From NCBI RefSeq assembly GCF_003011925.2, contig NZ_PXXU01000015.1, positions 1-64,000 on the forward strand: 64,000 bases of DNA, in the 5' to 3' direction. Position 1 is the first letter of the stretch. Each line of letters starts with the position of its first letter. The position numbers and the translations under genes are program-made. The notes under the pieces are model-generated. The model saw only the letters and a list, made by a program, of their open reading frames with translations. It ran no database searches and was not told the origin of the DNA. The DNA is from Nitrosomonas supralitoralis. GTDB taxonomy: Bacteria; Pseudomonadota; Gammaproteobacteria; Burkholderiales; Nitrosomonadaceae. This document shows positions 9,701 through 17,206 of this stretch, piece after piece.

Positions 9701-9874
9701 TGGCGCCTGGCCGGGGTATTCGGTATAAATGATGACTTGCACATCGGACAAATCGGGAATCGCGTCGATCGGCATTTTCCATAACGCATAAATACCCCAA
9801 CCGACGATCAACCCGGTACCCAGCAATACCAGAAAAACATTGCGAATCGACCATTCAATCACGTGCTTGAGCAT
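6758..9874 (-). CDS. cusA: Cu(I)/Ag(I) efflux RND permease CusA
   Basis: Inner-membrane proton-driven pump of a heavy-metal RND tripartite system, 1038 aa, the usual length. It has twelve predicted membrane helices in the 1+5+1+5 pattern with two large periplasmic loops. The TM4 signature MTDAAIVMVENAHKHL is close to the monovalent-cation (HME4) form rather than the CzcA form, so copper or silver is the likely substrate. Methionine-rich periplasmic segments agree. It is the last gene of the cusC-cusB-cusA operon, with AGGAG before its ATG and 11 bases separating it from cusB. Confidence 0.93.
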   Translation of the reverse strand: MLKHVIEWSIRNVFLVLLGTGLIVGWGIYALWKMPIDAIPDLSDVQVIIYTEYPGQAPQVVEDQVTYPLTTAMLAVPRAKVVRGQSAFGVSFIYVIFEDGTDIYWARSRVLEYLSFAANQLPQDVRPALGPDATGVGWIYQYVVTAKNRTLDELRTIQDWFLRYQLTTTHGISEIASVGGFVKTYQITVDPRRLQAYDIPLKRITEVIAASNRDVGGRVIELAETEYMVRGRGYLRGISDLENLVVRAHIGMPVLLRDIARVELVPGERRGITELNGEGEAVSGIAVARYGENALDVIHDLEAKIDQIKSGLPQDVSVKSVYNRSELIHRAIATLKEIFIEQIIIIALVCAVFLMHVRSALVAIIMLPIGVLIAFIAMGQLGINSNIMSLAGIALAIAEMTDAAIVMVENAHKHLARLKPGESRTDAIITACKEVGPSLFFSLLIITVSFLPVFALEAQEGRMFQPLAYTKTFAMAGAAILSITLVPVLILLLIRGRIPREQDNPLGRLMIRCYQPIVAGVMHWKKTILVIALGVLAVTLYPAMRLGTEFMPTLNEGTLLYMPVTLPGISVTKAAETMQTQNKIIMSFPEVASVFGKAGRADTATDPAPLEMTETIINLKPEHEWRPGLTIDQLIAELDQALQIPGVANAWTMPIKNRIDMLATGIRTPVGIKVFGNNLTEIETIARQIEAVVKTVPGTASAYAERITGGYYLDIEPDRLALARYGLAVGDLLDVISVALGGEVITTTVEGRERFDVAIRYPRELRSDPQAIATQVLVPAMGGTMVPLGQLAQVKLVQGPPSIRTENALLSAYIFIDIRDRDIGGYIADAQQAVQKQVQFPPGYYATWSGQFEYMQRATEKLKLVIPLTILMVFLLVYLNFGRLTETLIVMLSIPFSVVGGIWLMYWLDYNLSIAAVVGFIGLIGIAAESGMVMLTFIDQSLTTIARQRKAMDEQVSLKDLYDAVVQGAVYRIRPVMMTIAGSVIGLLPVMLSTGTGSEVMRRIAAPMVGGMVSATILTLIIFPAVYALVKEIPLRRG

Positions 9875-9885
9875 GTCGATATCTC

Positions 9886-11460
9886 CTAGTGGTCGTGAAA
9901 AGTATCTGCGGGCTGAATGCGCACAATCACAAATTCGCCGGCCGATTCTTCGGCGATTTCAAAAATGACTTTTTGACCCGGCTTGAACGATTGCAATAAC
10001 GCCGGTTCCTGAACGCGAAAATCCATCACCATTGCCGGCCATTGCAGGCTTTCAATCGGGCCGTGCGCAAGCGTGACCGTCGCATGTGCGAAATCGATCG
10101 CCTCAATGCTGCCTTCACCGCGATATTGCACATGCGCTGCAGATAGTACTGCCGAACTGGATGCAATTTCCTGCTCGTCGGATACTGGATAATACGTAGT
10201 GTGGCCAAAACTGTTGAGCGCACTTTTGAAGTTGCTTTCCGCGTCGATCAGAAAATTCGCCTTGACCACCACCGCCTCGCCGACCCGAAGCCCGCCCAGT
10301 ACTTCGGCATAGCCATCGGCATGCATGCCCAGTTTTACCGTGCGTGGTTCAAAGCGGCCAGCCCCCAAATCCACCAGCACCACGCGACGGGTTCCGGTAT
10401 CCAGCACGGCAGAATCAGGTACGGTCAAGACTTTATTTTTGCTGTGAAACGATGCAAATTCTGCACGCGCATACATGGCAGGCTTCAATAAGCCATCGGG
10501 ATTGGACAGTACGATGCGCACGATGGCGGTGCGCGTCTCCGGCGTCACTACTGGATAAATAAATGCCACCTCACCGTTGAAAACTTTGTCAGGATACGCT
10601 TCCACGCGGATGCTCACCAGTTGACCGGGATGAATCATGCCCAGGTCCTGTTCGAACACATCGGCCAGCATCCAAACGCTGGACAAATCAGCGATTTGAT
10701 ACAGGGCTTCCCCCGGCATGAAACGTTGACCCTCAATGACTTTCTTTTCCAGCACCACGCCATCGGTTAGTGCACGCACTGTCAAGTACTGACGAACTTC
10801 GCCGGTTTGCTGCAAACGTCGCAATTCAATGTCGGCAACATCCCAGTTGCGCAGTTTCTGCAGTGCGCTGGCAACCAGTCGTTGCATCGCGGCGCGTACG
10901 TCCGGATCGCCATCGGCGACAGATTCCAGGCCGCGCGCGGCGATCAAATATTCCTGCTGCGCGGCAATCAGATCAGGACTGTAGACATCCATCAGCGCAT
11001 CACCTTTTTTGACCGTTTGCCCGGTAGCATTAACGTACAGCCGTTGAATCCATCCTTCAAACTTGGTCACTACGGTAAATAGCTTGCGCTCATCGGTTTG
11101 CACCGTCGCCACTGCGCGGACAGTACGAATCAGTTCACGCAATTCCGCCGTTTCGGTGCGCACACCAAGCTTTTGTACTTTTTCGGTGCTGATGGCCACA
11201 ATGGTTTGTTCCGATGGCGCTTCTTCATCTTCGTAGACTGGCAGATAATCCATCCCCATCGGATCTTTTTTGGGCACTGGAGAAGTATCTGGCAAACCCA
11301 TTGGATTACGGTAAAACAGAATCTTGCGTTCCCCGTTGGTCGTTATCGTTGCTGACGTTGCTACGGTTGTTTGTGATTGTGTATAACCCCACCAGTAACC
11401 TGCGGCCAGTACAGCTAACAGAGAAATCGCGACTAACAGCGGCTTAATCATGGATGACAT
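9886..11460 (-). CDS. cusB: Efflux periplasmic adaptor CusB fused to a CusF-like domain
   Basis: Membrane-fusion protein linking CusA to the outer-membrane channel, 524 aa. The order is: an N-terminal anchor (about 8-26), a heavy-metal-binding domain with FYRNPMGLPDTSP and KKDPMGMDYLPVY (about 50-76), barrel-sandwich/lipoyl and beta-barrel domains, and a C-terminal CusF-like domain (about 440-515). In that domain LAHGPIESLQWPAMVM shows the His, Trp, Met and Met positions that bind Cu(I)/Ag(I) in CusF. E. coli encodes CusF as a separate chaperone; here it is attached. AGGAG precedes the start. Confidence 0.92.
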   Translation of the reverse strand: MSSMIKPLLVAISLLAVLAAGYWWGYTQSQTTVATSATITTNGERKILFYRNPMGLPDTSPVPKKDPMGMDYLPVYEDEEAPSEQTIVAISTEKVQKLGVRTETAELRELIRTVRAVATVQTDERKLFTVVTKFEGWIQRLYVNATGQTVKKGDALMDVYSPDLIAAQQEYLIAARGLESVADGDPDVRAAMQRLVASALQKLRNWDVADIELRRLQQTGEVRQYLTVRALTDGVVLEKKVIEGQRFMPGEALYQIADLSSVWMLADVFEQDLGMIHPGQLVSIRVEAYPDKVFNGEVAFIYPVVTPETRTAIVRIVLSNPDGLLKPAMYARAEFASFHSKNKVLTVPDSAVLDTGTRRVVLVDLGAGRFEPRTVKLGMHADGYAEVLGGLRVGEAVVVKANFLIDAESNFKSALNSFGHTTYYPVSDEQEIASSSAVLSAAHVQYRGEGSIEAIDFAHATVTLAHGPIESLQWPAMVMDFRVQEPALLQSFKPGQKVIFEIAEESAGEFVIVRIQPADTFHDH

Positions 11461-11480
11461 GAGGAACTCCTTGATTGATA

Positions 11481-12818
11481 TCAGTGCGCATGATTTTTAC
11501 CCACCAGCCAATCAATTTCAGCCAGCGCCTTGTTGTAATTAGCCAACGCGGTAATCCGACTGGTTTCATAATCAAATACCGTCATCTGATTATCCAGCAG
11601 TGTCAGAAAATCAACCCGGCCTACCTGATACGCAGCCAAAGCGGATTCAACCGTCAGTCGGGCCTGCGGCAAAATGGTGGTTTGATACAACTTGACCGAT
11701 TTCAGGCTTTGTTCAGCCATGGCAATCTGCTGCCGCAATCTTGCTGTCAACTCGTTACTTTGAGCCTGATACAGACTGGCTGCCTGGTCACGCAGCGCTT
11801 GCGATTCCATGATGCGCGGCTCGATTTTATTGCCACGCCATACCGGCAGATTGACAGCCACCGTCATGCTGACCATATCGTCGCGTCGACTGCCATCGAG
11901 CATGCTGTCGCGCTGACCATAAGATAAACGCACATCGAGATCGGGGTAATAAGCCCGGCGCGCCAAATCAACGGATTTTTCGTTGCGCGCAATCAAACTT
12001 TGCAATGCCAATAGTTGCGGACGTTGTGCCATAGCCTCTTGTTGCAGCGCCTCCAGAATCAAGGGTGTTTCCTGAATGTGCAGCAGCGCTGGAACCAGAG
12101 TCTCAATCCTGGTGCTGCGCCCCAGTGCACGAATCAATTCCGCCTCAAATACGGGTTGCTCACGGGCCAGTCCCAGCAGCCTGTCCAGCATTCTTGAAAC
12201 TTGTGTCTGTGCCTTCAGTACATCCGCCTGACTGCCTTGTCCTACCTGATAACGCTCTTCAGCAATGCGCAAGAAATATTCCAGCGTCTGCCGGTTCTTT
12301 TCAACCAACTGAATCATCTCGCGCGCAAGGCCCAGGTCAAAATAAGCCGTCTTCAGGTCATGCACCACGCGATTAGCTGTTTCCTGATAGCCATATTCAA
12401 TAGCTTGGGCATCCTTGCTGGCAACTTCCTTGCGCAAACCACGTTTCCCCGGAAAAGGGAGGCGTTGGGACAGGCCGATCATTTTCATCGTCATATCTTC
12501 ACGGTTAAACGGTGATGACGCCAACGGCGCATTAATCACACCCGCTTCGAGCATGGGATCATCCAGCGCCCCAGCCGGCGCTATTCTTTGCTGCGCCGCT
12601 ACGCGCTCCTGATGTGCTGCCTGGATTTCCGGATTATTTTCCAGTGCTTCCCTGATCAGCCTGGGTAATGATGTAGTGTTGCCCAAATGCGGCGCGGTCG
12701 CAGATTCTTGTGCGACCGCGTGGGTAAACATGATTGATCCGATCCCGCCCTCTGCATGCACATGGGTTGTCATCGTAATCGCGGCCAGCGCAATGACAAC
12801 CATACCGACGCGATTCAT
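11481..12818 (-). CDS. cusC: Outer-membrane efflux channel (TolC/CusC type)
   Basis: A 445-aa outer-membrane efflux protein with a signal peptide (VIALAAITMTTHVHAEG) and two OEP repeats rich in long helices (GLSQRLPFPGKRGLRKEVAS; YQVGRVDFLTLLDNQMTVFDYE). It is the exit duct of the Cus pump. It lacks an obvious lipobox, unlike E. coli CusC. It is the first gene of the three-gene efflux operon, with GGAGG upstream of ATG 12818 and a 20-base gap to cusB. Confidence 0.88.
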   Translation of the reverse strand: MNRVGMVVIALAAITMTTHVHAEGGIGSIMFTHAVAQESATAPHLGNTTSLPRLIREALENNPEIQAAHQERVAAQQRIAPAGALDDPMLEAGVINAPLASSPFNREDMTMKMIGLSQRLPFPGKRGLRKEVASKDAQAIEYGYQETANRVVHDLKTAYFDLGLAREMIQLVEKNRQTLEYFLRIAEERYQVGQGSQADVLKAQTQVSRMLDRLLGLAREQPVFEAELIRALGRSTRIETLVPALLHIQETPLILEALQQEAMAQRPQLLALQSLIARNEKSVDLARRAYYPDLDVRLSYGQRDSMLDGSRRDDMVSMTVAVNLPVWRGNKIEPRIMESQALRDQAASLYQAQSNELTARLRQQIAMAEQSLKSVKLYQTTILPQARLTVESALAAYQVGRVDFLTLLDNQMTVFDYETSRITALANYNKALAEIDWLVGKNHAH

Positions 12819-13024
12819 CGCAGCCTCCGGACAAAGGTTTGTTGCTTTTGGTACGTTTTAATAATGAATAAAATGAACATTTGACCTCCTGACAGATAAT
12901 TTCGACTGCTCTATTGAAAATAAACAGACACTGCGGATAGTGAGCGACATTGCACTGTCTGCACAACACAAATTGATGCACAGATTCTTGCAAAAAACGC
13001 TCATTTGCCGGGCAACCGGCGAAG

Positions 13025-13405
13025 TTACAGGAGATCGGTTAGTGGTGGGCGTTGCGGTTGTTCCGGATCAAACGACGTGAATCCGGAATTCAAAGAAATA
13101 ACAGTAGAAGTGATTTCGATCAGCATCGGCACTGCATAATCAGACAAAATCGGCGTGCTGCTATAAGCATTACAAGAAGTATCGTCGCATGGCAGGCTGG
13201 TCAACACATGATTGATTGTGTCATCGGCCGCTTGCTTATGACAGTCTTCATGATGATGACTGTCGATGGTTATCGCTGACGCGTCAGCTTGAATGTGAAA
13301 ATTTTTCTCCTGCACACATACTGACAAAACAGCCCCTGCAGCACCTTGCAGGGGTAGCCACAGCATAAAAAAAACCAATAGCAATTTGTAATTGTATGCT
13401 TTCAT
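13025..13405 (-). CDS. Small exported His/Cys-rich protein, CzcI/DUF2946-like
   Basis: 126 aa with a signal peptide (LLLVFFMLWLPLQGAAGAVLS). The mature part has potential metal ligands: SHHHEDCHKQ (about 49-58) and PCDDTSCNAY. The LPLQ-containing signal peptide and the position upstream of a metal RND operon recall CzcI-type periplasmic accessory proteins, but the similarity is loose. A promoter-like TATAAT with TTGTCA lies just upstream. It probably binds or senses copper in the periplasm; this is inference. Confidence 0.6.
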   Translation of the reverse strand: MKAYNYKLLLVFFMLWLPLQGAAGAVLSVCVQEKNFHIQADASAITIDSHHHEDCHKQAADDTINHVLTSLPCDDTSCNAYSSTPILSDYAVPMLIEITSTVISLNSGFTSFDPEQPQRPPLTDLL

Positions 13406-13413
13406 GTTTTTTT

Positions 13414-13440
13414 ATTATAAACAGTTTCTAGATTTGACAA
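13414..13440 (-). promoter_or_regulatory. Putative sigma-70 promoter before the small His/Cys-rich gene
   Basis: On the minus strand, TTGTCA (13435-13440) and a perfect TATAAT (13414-13419) are separated by 15 bases, slightly short of the 17 optimum. It lies about 10 bases ahead of the ATG at 13405 and could also serve the cus operon downstream. Confidence 0.45.
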
Positions 13441-13470
13441 AGAAAATCTTCAAATAATTCCAGCTCCTGA

Positions 13471-15066
13471 TCAACGCAGTTGATTGGATGTCATCAATTG
13501 CTGATGCTGTTGCTCATAGTGGTCGGCCTTCAATTGATCCCCGGCAAGCCTGGCTGCCTGTGCTGCACGAAAAATGGCATTGTGGCGGTTGGGTGTGCGT
13601 TTTAATGAAGCTTCGAGTTCCTTAAGGGCTTCACTGGGCCGTTTCAGTTCAAGCAGCAATTCTCCCAGCAATTCCCTGGCGGGAATGATTGCACCTGGCG
13701 TGACATTGTCTTTTTCGGTTGAGTCTTCCAATTCAGCCGAGGTACGCATAAGATTTACAGCATTTGCTGTGTTTCCTTTTCCGTGCGCTACCCAGGCTGC
13801 AACCGCCAAACGCTGAATTTCAATTTGATCGGCGGTATAGTCTTTATTGGCAGCTCGGTCGGCATTACGCAACGTTTCCAACCGCTGCAGACTGTTTTGA
13901 GCTACAGCCATTTGTCCAGCTCTTGCCGCTCCCAGGCCACGGGCAAAGTGTGTGATGGCTTCACACCAACCGAATTGTTGCCATGGAAAATCGCCCGGAT
14001 TGACGTTAAGATCGGCAGCCTCGTGCCATTTGCCGCGTTCTATCGCATAGCGTGCTGGAATTGCTGCATATGCATAAGCGGTGGTGACATTTTCAGGCTG
14101 CACTTTTTTAATTGATTGCAGCTCCCGCAAGATTTCACTGGCTTTCTCTGTCTCTCCGGTTTGCAAGTAAGCGTAAATCGCATAATCCATATAGTGCAAT
14201 TGCTGATCCCAGGTTTCGGTTAGGGCATTTTCCCGTGCATGCACCTTTACCGCATCATAAGCGGCCAAATTGGATTGTATCGCGTCCTGCCAGTGTCCTA
14301 ATCTAATGAAGATGTGTGATGGCATGTGCAACGCATGCGGCACTACCGGTGCAATGCGTGTATATGCGCGCGCTGCTTTCAATCCAAGCTCGGCCAGTTC
14401 AGGATAATCGCTACTGTGGATGATGTAATGCGTCACACCGGGATGATCCGGTTCATGTTCCAAAACTTTTTGTAGCAAACCCATTGCTTTTTTCTGGTTG
14501 GAAAAAGTCTTGTCACTTGGAGAAGCCGTAGAAATCAACGCCAGTGCATAAAACACGGCAGCTTCGCGATCATCAGGATATTGCATCATGATCCGCTCCA
14601 TCGCACTCTGGTATGCCAGCTTTCTCGCACTGTAATCCGCTTTTTCATTGAATTGATACAAGAATCCAACGGCTTCAAGATAGGCTTTTTCTCTTTCCGT
14701 TTTGATCACTCGCTTGCTGACTTGTTGTAACGCCTCGCGTCCTTTCTGCAATTCCAATGCATTCGGGGGTGTCGCCCATAATTGGTGATAAAGGCTCATC
14801 GCGATACCCCAGTTACCCATGACGCAATTTGGGTCGATTACAGTCACTTGACGAAATGTCTTTTCCGCCTCCTCATACCAGAACGAATGCAGCATCGCCA
14901 CTGCCTGATTAAATTGCGCCTGCGCCATCGGTGCGCAGGAAACCAGGAAGTTTACCTCACCCAATTTCTCCTGGTCGAAAGCGCCCGTATGATGATTCCC
15001 ATCCGCTTGTAACGAACCAGCAAGCAAAATGCCCAGGATGGTAATCGTGGCTATGTATGTTTTCAT
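13471..15066 (-). CDS. Secreted tetratricopeptide-repeat protein
   Basis: 531 aa with a signal peptide (ATITILGILLAGSLQADGNHH) followed by TPR-like helix pairs through most of its length (for example SFWYEEAEKTFRQVTVIDPN near 65 and LKRPSEALKELEASLKRTPN near 490). It is a conserved type of periplasmic TPR protein without an assigned reaction. A GAGGTG site precedes ATG 15066. It lies between the copper efflux genes and cueR on the same strand, so a part in copper handling is possible but unproven. Confidence 0.75.
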   Translation of the reverse strand: MKTYIATITILGILLAGSLQADGNHHTGAFDQEKLGEVNFLVSCAPMAQAQFNQAVAMLHSFWYEEAEKTFRQVTVIDPNCVMGNWGIAMSLYHQLWATPPNALELQKGREALQQVSKRVIKTEREKAYLEAVGFLYQFNEKADYSARKLAYQSAMERIMMQYPDDREAAVFYALALISTASPSDKTFSNQKKAMGLLQKVLEHEPDHPGVTHYIIHSSDYPELAELGLKAARAYTRIAPVVPHALHMPSHIFIRLGHWQDAIQSNLAAYDAVKVHARENALTETWDQQLHYMDYAIYAYLQTGETEKASEILRELQSIKKVQPENVTTAYAYAAIPARYAIERGKWHEAADLNVNPGDFPWQQFGWCEAITHFARGLGAARAGQMAVAQNSLQRLETLRNADRAANKDYTADQIEIQRLAVAAWVAHGKGNTANAVNLMRTSAELEDSTEKDNVTPGAIIPARELLGELLLELKRPSEALKELEASLKRTPNRHNAIFRAAQAARLAGDQLKADHYEQQHQQLMTSNQLR

Positions 15067-15112
15067 GTAACACCTCAGTTTTTTGTGATAGCTCTATGAG
15101 CTTAAATCAATG

Positions 15113-15577
15113 TTATTTCGTCAATGGACGGTTTGAGCGAGCACGCGAGCGACTTGCATCATGTGATTCGATAAATTCTTTAGCGCCATCCTCCCCAGCT
15201 AAAGTATCCAGAATCGGACAATCCTGACGCTCATCACCATGACACTGTACAATCAATTGGGATAAGGCTTGAGCAATCAGTTCCAACTCGGATATACGCG
15301 CTTTCAATTCGTTTAAATGCTCGATTGCCAGTTGTTTCACTTCGCGCGCGGGCCGTTGCCGATCCTGCCATAATGAGAGCAGCTTTTTAATCTGCGCCGT
15401 GTTAAACCCGGCCGCACGAGCCTGGCGAATGAAACGCAATGTGTGTATATCGCGTTCAAGAAAATGGCGGTAACCTGAATAAGCGCGTGCCGCCTTCGGA
15501 ATAAGACCCATTGCCTCGTAATGACGAATCATTTTTGCAGAAACACCGGAAGCTTGCGCTGCCTGTCCAATATTCAT
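15113..15577 (-). CDS. cueR: Cu(I)-responsive MerR-family regulator CueR
   Basis: 154 aa with a MerR winged-helix (MNIGQAAQASGVSAKMIRHYEAMGLI), a dimerisation helix (about 75-110) and the metal loop C112-HGDERQD-C120. The two cysteines sit at the same numbers and C-X7-C spacing as in E. coli CueR, which gives specificity for monovalent copper, silver or gold. It is longer than E. coli CueR by a basic tail (SRSRARSNRP). It is the second gene after the DUF4396 gene (9-base gap, GAGGTG ribosome site) and is likely autoregulated from the promoter at 16098-16128. Confidence 0.9.
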   Translation of the reverse strand: MNIGQAAQASGVSAKMIRHYEAMGLIPKAARAYSGYRHFLERDIHTLRFIRQARAAGFNTAQIKKLLSLWQDRQRPAREVKQLAIEHLNELKARISELELIAQALSQLIVQCHGDERQDCPILDTLAGEDGAKEFIESHDASRSRARSNRPLTK

Positions 15578-15586
15578 TTCAACACC

Positions 15587-16063
15587 TCAATGATGCACGT
15601 GGGCTAATGCATGACCGCGACCTCGCGCAATAAGCCAGCGGTTAACTGGAAAAGTAGCAATGCCTGCAATAATCAATGCAGTTGCAAGACTGCCCCAAAA
15701 CAACAACGAATCGATTGCTGCCTTCATCGCTCCCGGAATTATCAACATCACCATATTATCAACGATTTCCTTGATGGTAAGCGAAGCTGTATCGGCTGCG
15801 ATAGCGATGCGCATAGCTGTTTTATAATTGTACCCCGCACGCAGAATAGGCAGCATGATCAGTAAATAACCGGACATGAATGCGAGCGCAATCGCAAGCG
15901 TAATAGTAGCCGCATTGCTCCATCCCAGCGCTGTTCCAATCACCATTCCGGCAATTTCACCGATCGCGCAACCCGATAAGCAATGCACAGTGGCCATCAA
16001 TGCAACACTGTTCAACGATTGTTCTTTAACTGGATCATGATTGTGATGCAAGTAATCTTTCAT
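15587..16063 (-). CDS. DUF4396 membrane protein, copper-regulated
   Basis: A DUF4396-family integral membrane protein of 158 aa from the start MKDYLHHNHDP at 16063. This start is chosen because ACAGGAG lies just upstream and the further in-frame ATG (16186) would include the promoter region. It has a His-rich N-terminus (HHNHD), four hydrophobic segments, the motif TVHCLSGCAIGEIAGM with two cysteines, and a His-containing tail (HALAHVHH). The function is unknown. Co-transcription with cueR behind a CueR-like promoter points to copper transport or trafficking. Confidence 0.8.
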   Translation of the reverse strand: MKDYLHHNHDPVKEQSLNSVALMATVHCLSGCAIGEIAGMVIGTALGWSNAATITLAIALAFMSGYLLIMLPILRAGYNYKTAMRIAIAADTASLTIKEIVDNMVMLIIPGAMKAAIDSLLFWGSLATALIIAGIATFPVNRWLIARGRGHALAHVHH

Positions 16064-16097
16064 GTTCAACTCCTGTAAATTTGTATAAGGAGTATTC

Positions 16098-16128
16098 ATG
16101 CTGAACCTTCCCATCGTTGGAAAGTCAA
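16098..16128 (-). promoter_or_regulatory. CueR-type promoter/operator
   Basis: On the minus strand, TTGACT (-35, 16123-16128) is followed by a 19-base spacer containing the dyad CTTTCC-N7-GGAAGG and a weak -10 CAGCAT. A stretched spacer with a CCTTCC/GGAAGG dyad is the hallmark of MerR/CueR-activated promoters. It lies 35 bases ahead of the DUF4396 start. Confidence 0.65.
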
Positions 16129-16283
16129 GTGCCAATTTTAGTATATTGCAATAATCCGACCGAATATTTTGTTTTGTTCCTGGCACTGCTAGTTATAAGC
16201 TGTAAATCAGAAAGTTTATTGTGGCGCATTCTGGTTAGAATTAATTGCTTGTTGTAACTGGAGAATAATTTCATTACAATGCG

Positions 16284-16298
16284 TGCAACATTGTTGCA
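16284..16298. promoter_or_regulatory. Palindrome TGCAAC-N3-GTTGCA, putative Zur box (regulator gene)
   Basis: A perfect 6-3-6 inverted repeat, TGCAACATTGTTGCA, just ahead of the likely start of the Fur-family gene. The same arms and spacing recur at 17160-17174 before the TonB receptor, which suggests one regulator binds both. Confidence 0.6.
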
Positions 16299-16309
16299 TT
16301 TACATCAGT

Positions 16310-16732
16310 ATGTTTAATAAATTTTGCATTGCCGCTGAAGACATGATCCGACACCTCGGTGGCCGAGCGACAGCGGGTAGAATTGGAATATTGGCCACTC
16401 TGATGGCTGAGCAGCAAGCCGTAACTCATCGTGAAATCGAACAGCGCCTGCCACAATCATTGCAATTGGATCGGGTGACTCTATATCGCACGCTGGAGTG
16501 GCTTGTCGCAAAAAGCCTGATTCACAAGATAACCAGCGACGACCGGGTGTGGCGTTATCATGCCAACCTCGAGCCGCATTTACATCAACATGCACATTTT
16601 AAATGTACGGGCTGCGCACAAGTGATTTGTCTGGATAATTTATCTATTGAACGAAACTGGTCATTACCGGCTGGCTATCGCTTCCAGGAAATTGAATTGA
16701 CGGTCAAAGGCCTTTGCGCCAATTGCTGTTAG
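16310..16732 (+). CDS. zur: Fur-family metalloregulator, Zur-like
   Basis: Fur-superfamily repressor. It has a winged helix (ATAGRIGILATLMAEQQAVTHREIEQRLPQ), DRVTLYRTLEWL recognition region, the metal hinge HLHQHAHFKCTGC and a second CANCC pair that would form the structural Cys4 zinc site. The start is uncertain: a GTG at 16283, ATG 16310 (MFNKF) or ATG 16343 (MIRHL). I prefer 16310 because the palindrome at 16284-16298 would otherwise be coding. Its neighbours, a DUF2946 protein and a ZnuD-like receptor, support zinc rather than iron. Confidence 0.85.
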   Translation: MFNKFCIAAEDMIRHLGGRATAGRIGILATLMAEQQAVTHREIEQRLPQSLQLDRVTLYRTLEWLVAKSLIHKITSDDRVWRYHANLEPHLHQHAHFKCTGCAQVICLDNLSIERNWSLPAGYRFQEIELTVKGLCANCC

Positions 16733-16734
16733 CG

Positions 16735-17058
16735 ATGATACGTAAAAGCTTATTTCTGATTCTTGCACTTGCAATATTGTCTGTACCGGTGTTTTTGATG
16801 GCACATGCGTTCACACACTACACGCAAACCGATGGGCTCGAAGTCAGCATAAGTGAAAATGACACGGGTATCGATCTTGATGAGATCTGTCTGGATTGTC
16901 TCGCACTTACCGCACTTAATCTCCTTCTGATTGCTATAGGATTGTTCCTGCGCATTTCAGTTGTTCGTCACCGATTGCCATTATCGGCGATGAGATGGCA
17001 TTCTGACAGCAAAACAGCCTGCTATTTTTCACGCGCACCGCCTCTCCGGTTTTTCTGA
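16735..17058 (+). CDS. DUF2946-type small membrane protein
   Basis: 107 aa from ATG 16735; a TTG at 16714 overlapping the regulator is the alternative. It has an N-terminal hydrophobic signal or anchor (IRKSLFLILALAILSVPVFLMAHAFTHY), then DEICLDCLALTALNLLLIAIGLFL with a CxxC pair and a second membrane segment. The C-terminal CYFSRAPPLRFF matches the RAPP ending I associate with DUF2946. It starts 2 bases after the regulator stop, so it is co-transcribed. It is probably a metal-responsive accessory protein of the zinc cluster; the function is unknown. Confidence 0.65.
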   Translation: MIRKSLFLILALAILSVPVFLMAHAFTHYTQTDGLEVSISENDTGIDLDEICLDCLALTALNLLLIAIGLFLRISVVRHRLPLSAMRWHSDSKTACYFSRAPPLRFF

Positions 17059-17159
17059 TTTTTAAATTAGCTAGCTAGCCCTATCCTGACCCAACCGTCA
17101 AGTTGTCTATTGACTGTCTTGGTACGGGCTAATTACTTGTGATTGATCAGCATCATTGT

Positions 17160-17174
17160 TGCAACTTAGTTGCA
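17160..17174. promoter_or_regulatory. Palindrome TGCAAC-N3-GTTGCA, putative Zur box (receptor gene)
   Basis: A perfect 6-3-6 inverted repeat, TGCAACTTAGTTGCA, 33 bases upstream of the TonB receptor ATG. It shares both arms with the site at 16284-16298; only the three central bases differ. Confidence 0.65.
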
Positions 17175-17206
17175 TGACATGCACCCTATTTAATTAGGAA
17201 GACTGT

